A program made the position numbers and the translations under genes. Shown here one piece after another: positions 7,330 through 7,366 of a stretch of 7,366 bases of DNA (positions are counted from its first letter, which is position 1; every line of letters begins with the position of its first letter). Origin of the DNA: Verrucomicrobiota bacterium (lineage in GTDB: Bacteria > Verrucomicrobiota > Verrucomicrobiia > Opitutales > Opitutaceae); assembly GCA_030832235.1 (NCBI GenBank), contig JAURJO010000326.1, positions 1 to 7,366 on the forward strand, in the 5' to 3' direction. The notes under the pieces were generated by a model, which saw only the letters and a program-made list of their open reading frames with translations, searched no databases and was not told where the DNA came from.

Positions 7330-7345
7330 GCGCGATCTGTCGCGC
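7330..7345 (-). repeat. Short perfect inverted repeat directly upstream of the lipoprotein start
   Basis: GCGCGA (7345-7340 on the minus strand), a CAGA loop and TCGCGC (7335-7330) form a 6-bp stem with a 4-base loop, ending one base before the GTG start at 7328. In mRNA it would occupy the position of a ribosome binding site. It could be a translational control hairpin, part of an operator, or chance in GC-rich DNA. Confidence 0.4.
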
Positions 7346-7366
7346 GGTCGCTCGGATTGGCAAGCC

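Noticed and set aside
1..7366. CRISPR array, insertion sequence, tRNA or other RNA gene, phage or defence module
   Set aside because: I saw no direct-repeat/spacer pattern, transposase motif, terminal inverted repeats or cloverleaf. Almost all bases are accounted for by four ordinary envelope-protein genes.

Overview
The window looks like ordinary chromosomal DNA from a GC-rich Gram-negative bacterium, most likely Verrucomicrobiota of the Opitutaceae type. The main evidence is the large TonB-dependent receptor. The start of its mature part (LSPFTV, then a GY/NTLAGSRLNTN signature leading into the plug) is the form I associate with the expanded receptor families of Opitutus-like bacteria. A TMTC-like membrane protein with TPR repeats and a signal-peptide-bearing ThuA-domain protein fit the same group. 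The assignment rests on recognising protein families, not on a database search.

Layout: (1) Bases 1-1988, minus strand, hold the first 662 codons of a multi-pass membrane protein of the TMTC/DUF1736 glycosyltransferase-like type with at least seven C-terminal TPR repeats. The gene runs off the left edge. (2) Bases 2025-2051 hold a near-ideal intrinsic terminator on the minus strand, lying between this gene and the receptor gene upstream of it. (3) Bases 2080-5721, minus strand, encode a complete 1213-residue TonB-dependent outer-membrane receptor. (4) Bases 5722-5918 are a divergent intergenic region that should hold promoters for both flanking genes, although I could not identify convincing boxes. 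(5) Bases 5919-6893, plus strand, encode an exported ThuA-domain protein. (6) Bases 6903-7328, minus strand, encode a small lipoprotein, convergent with the ThuA gene across a 9-base gap. Its promoter lies beyond the right edge.

How the genes may work together: all four products act in or across the envelope. The receptor would bring a ligand into the periplasm using TonB energy. The ThuA-domain protein, divergently transcribed and exported, could act on sugar-type ligands in the periplasm, but this is only a contextual inference. No SusD, glycoside hydrolase, dehydrogenase or regulator gene is present to fix a substrate. The TMTC-like protein is separated from the receptor by the terminator and is probably its own transcription unit.

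I found no mobile element, CRISPR array, RNA gene, frameshift or defence system. The points most worth following are the terminator that abuts, and could overlap, the start of the TMTC-like gene, the hairpin directly before the lipoprotein start, the Pro/Lys-rich insertion in the ThuA protein, and the unknown acceptor of the TMTC-like protein. None amounts to a clearly new system.
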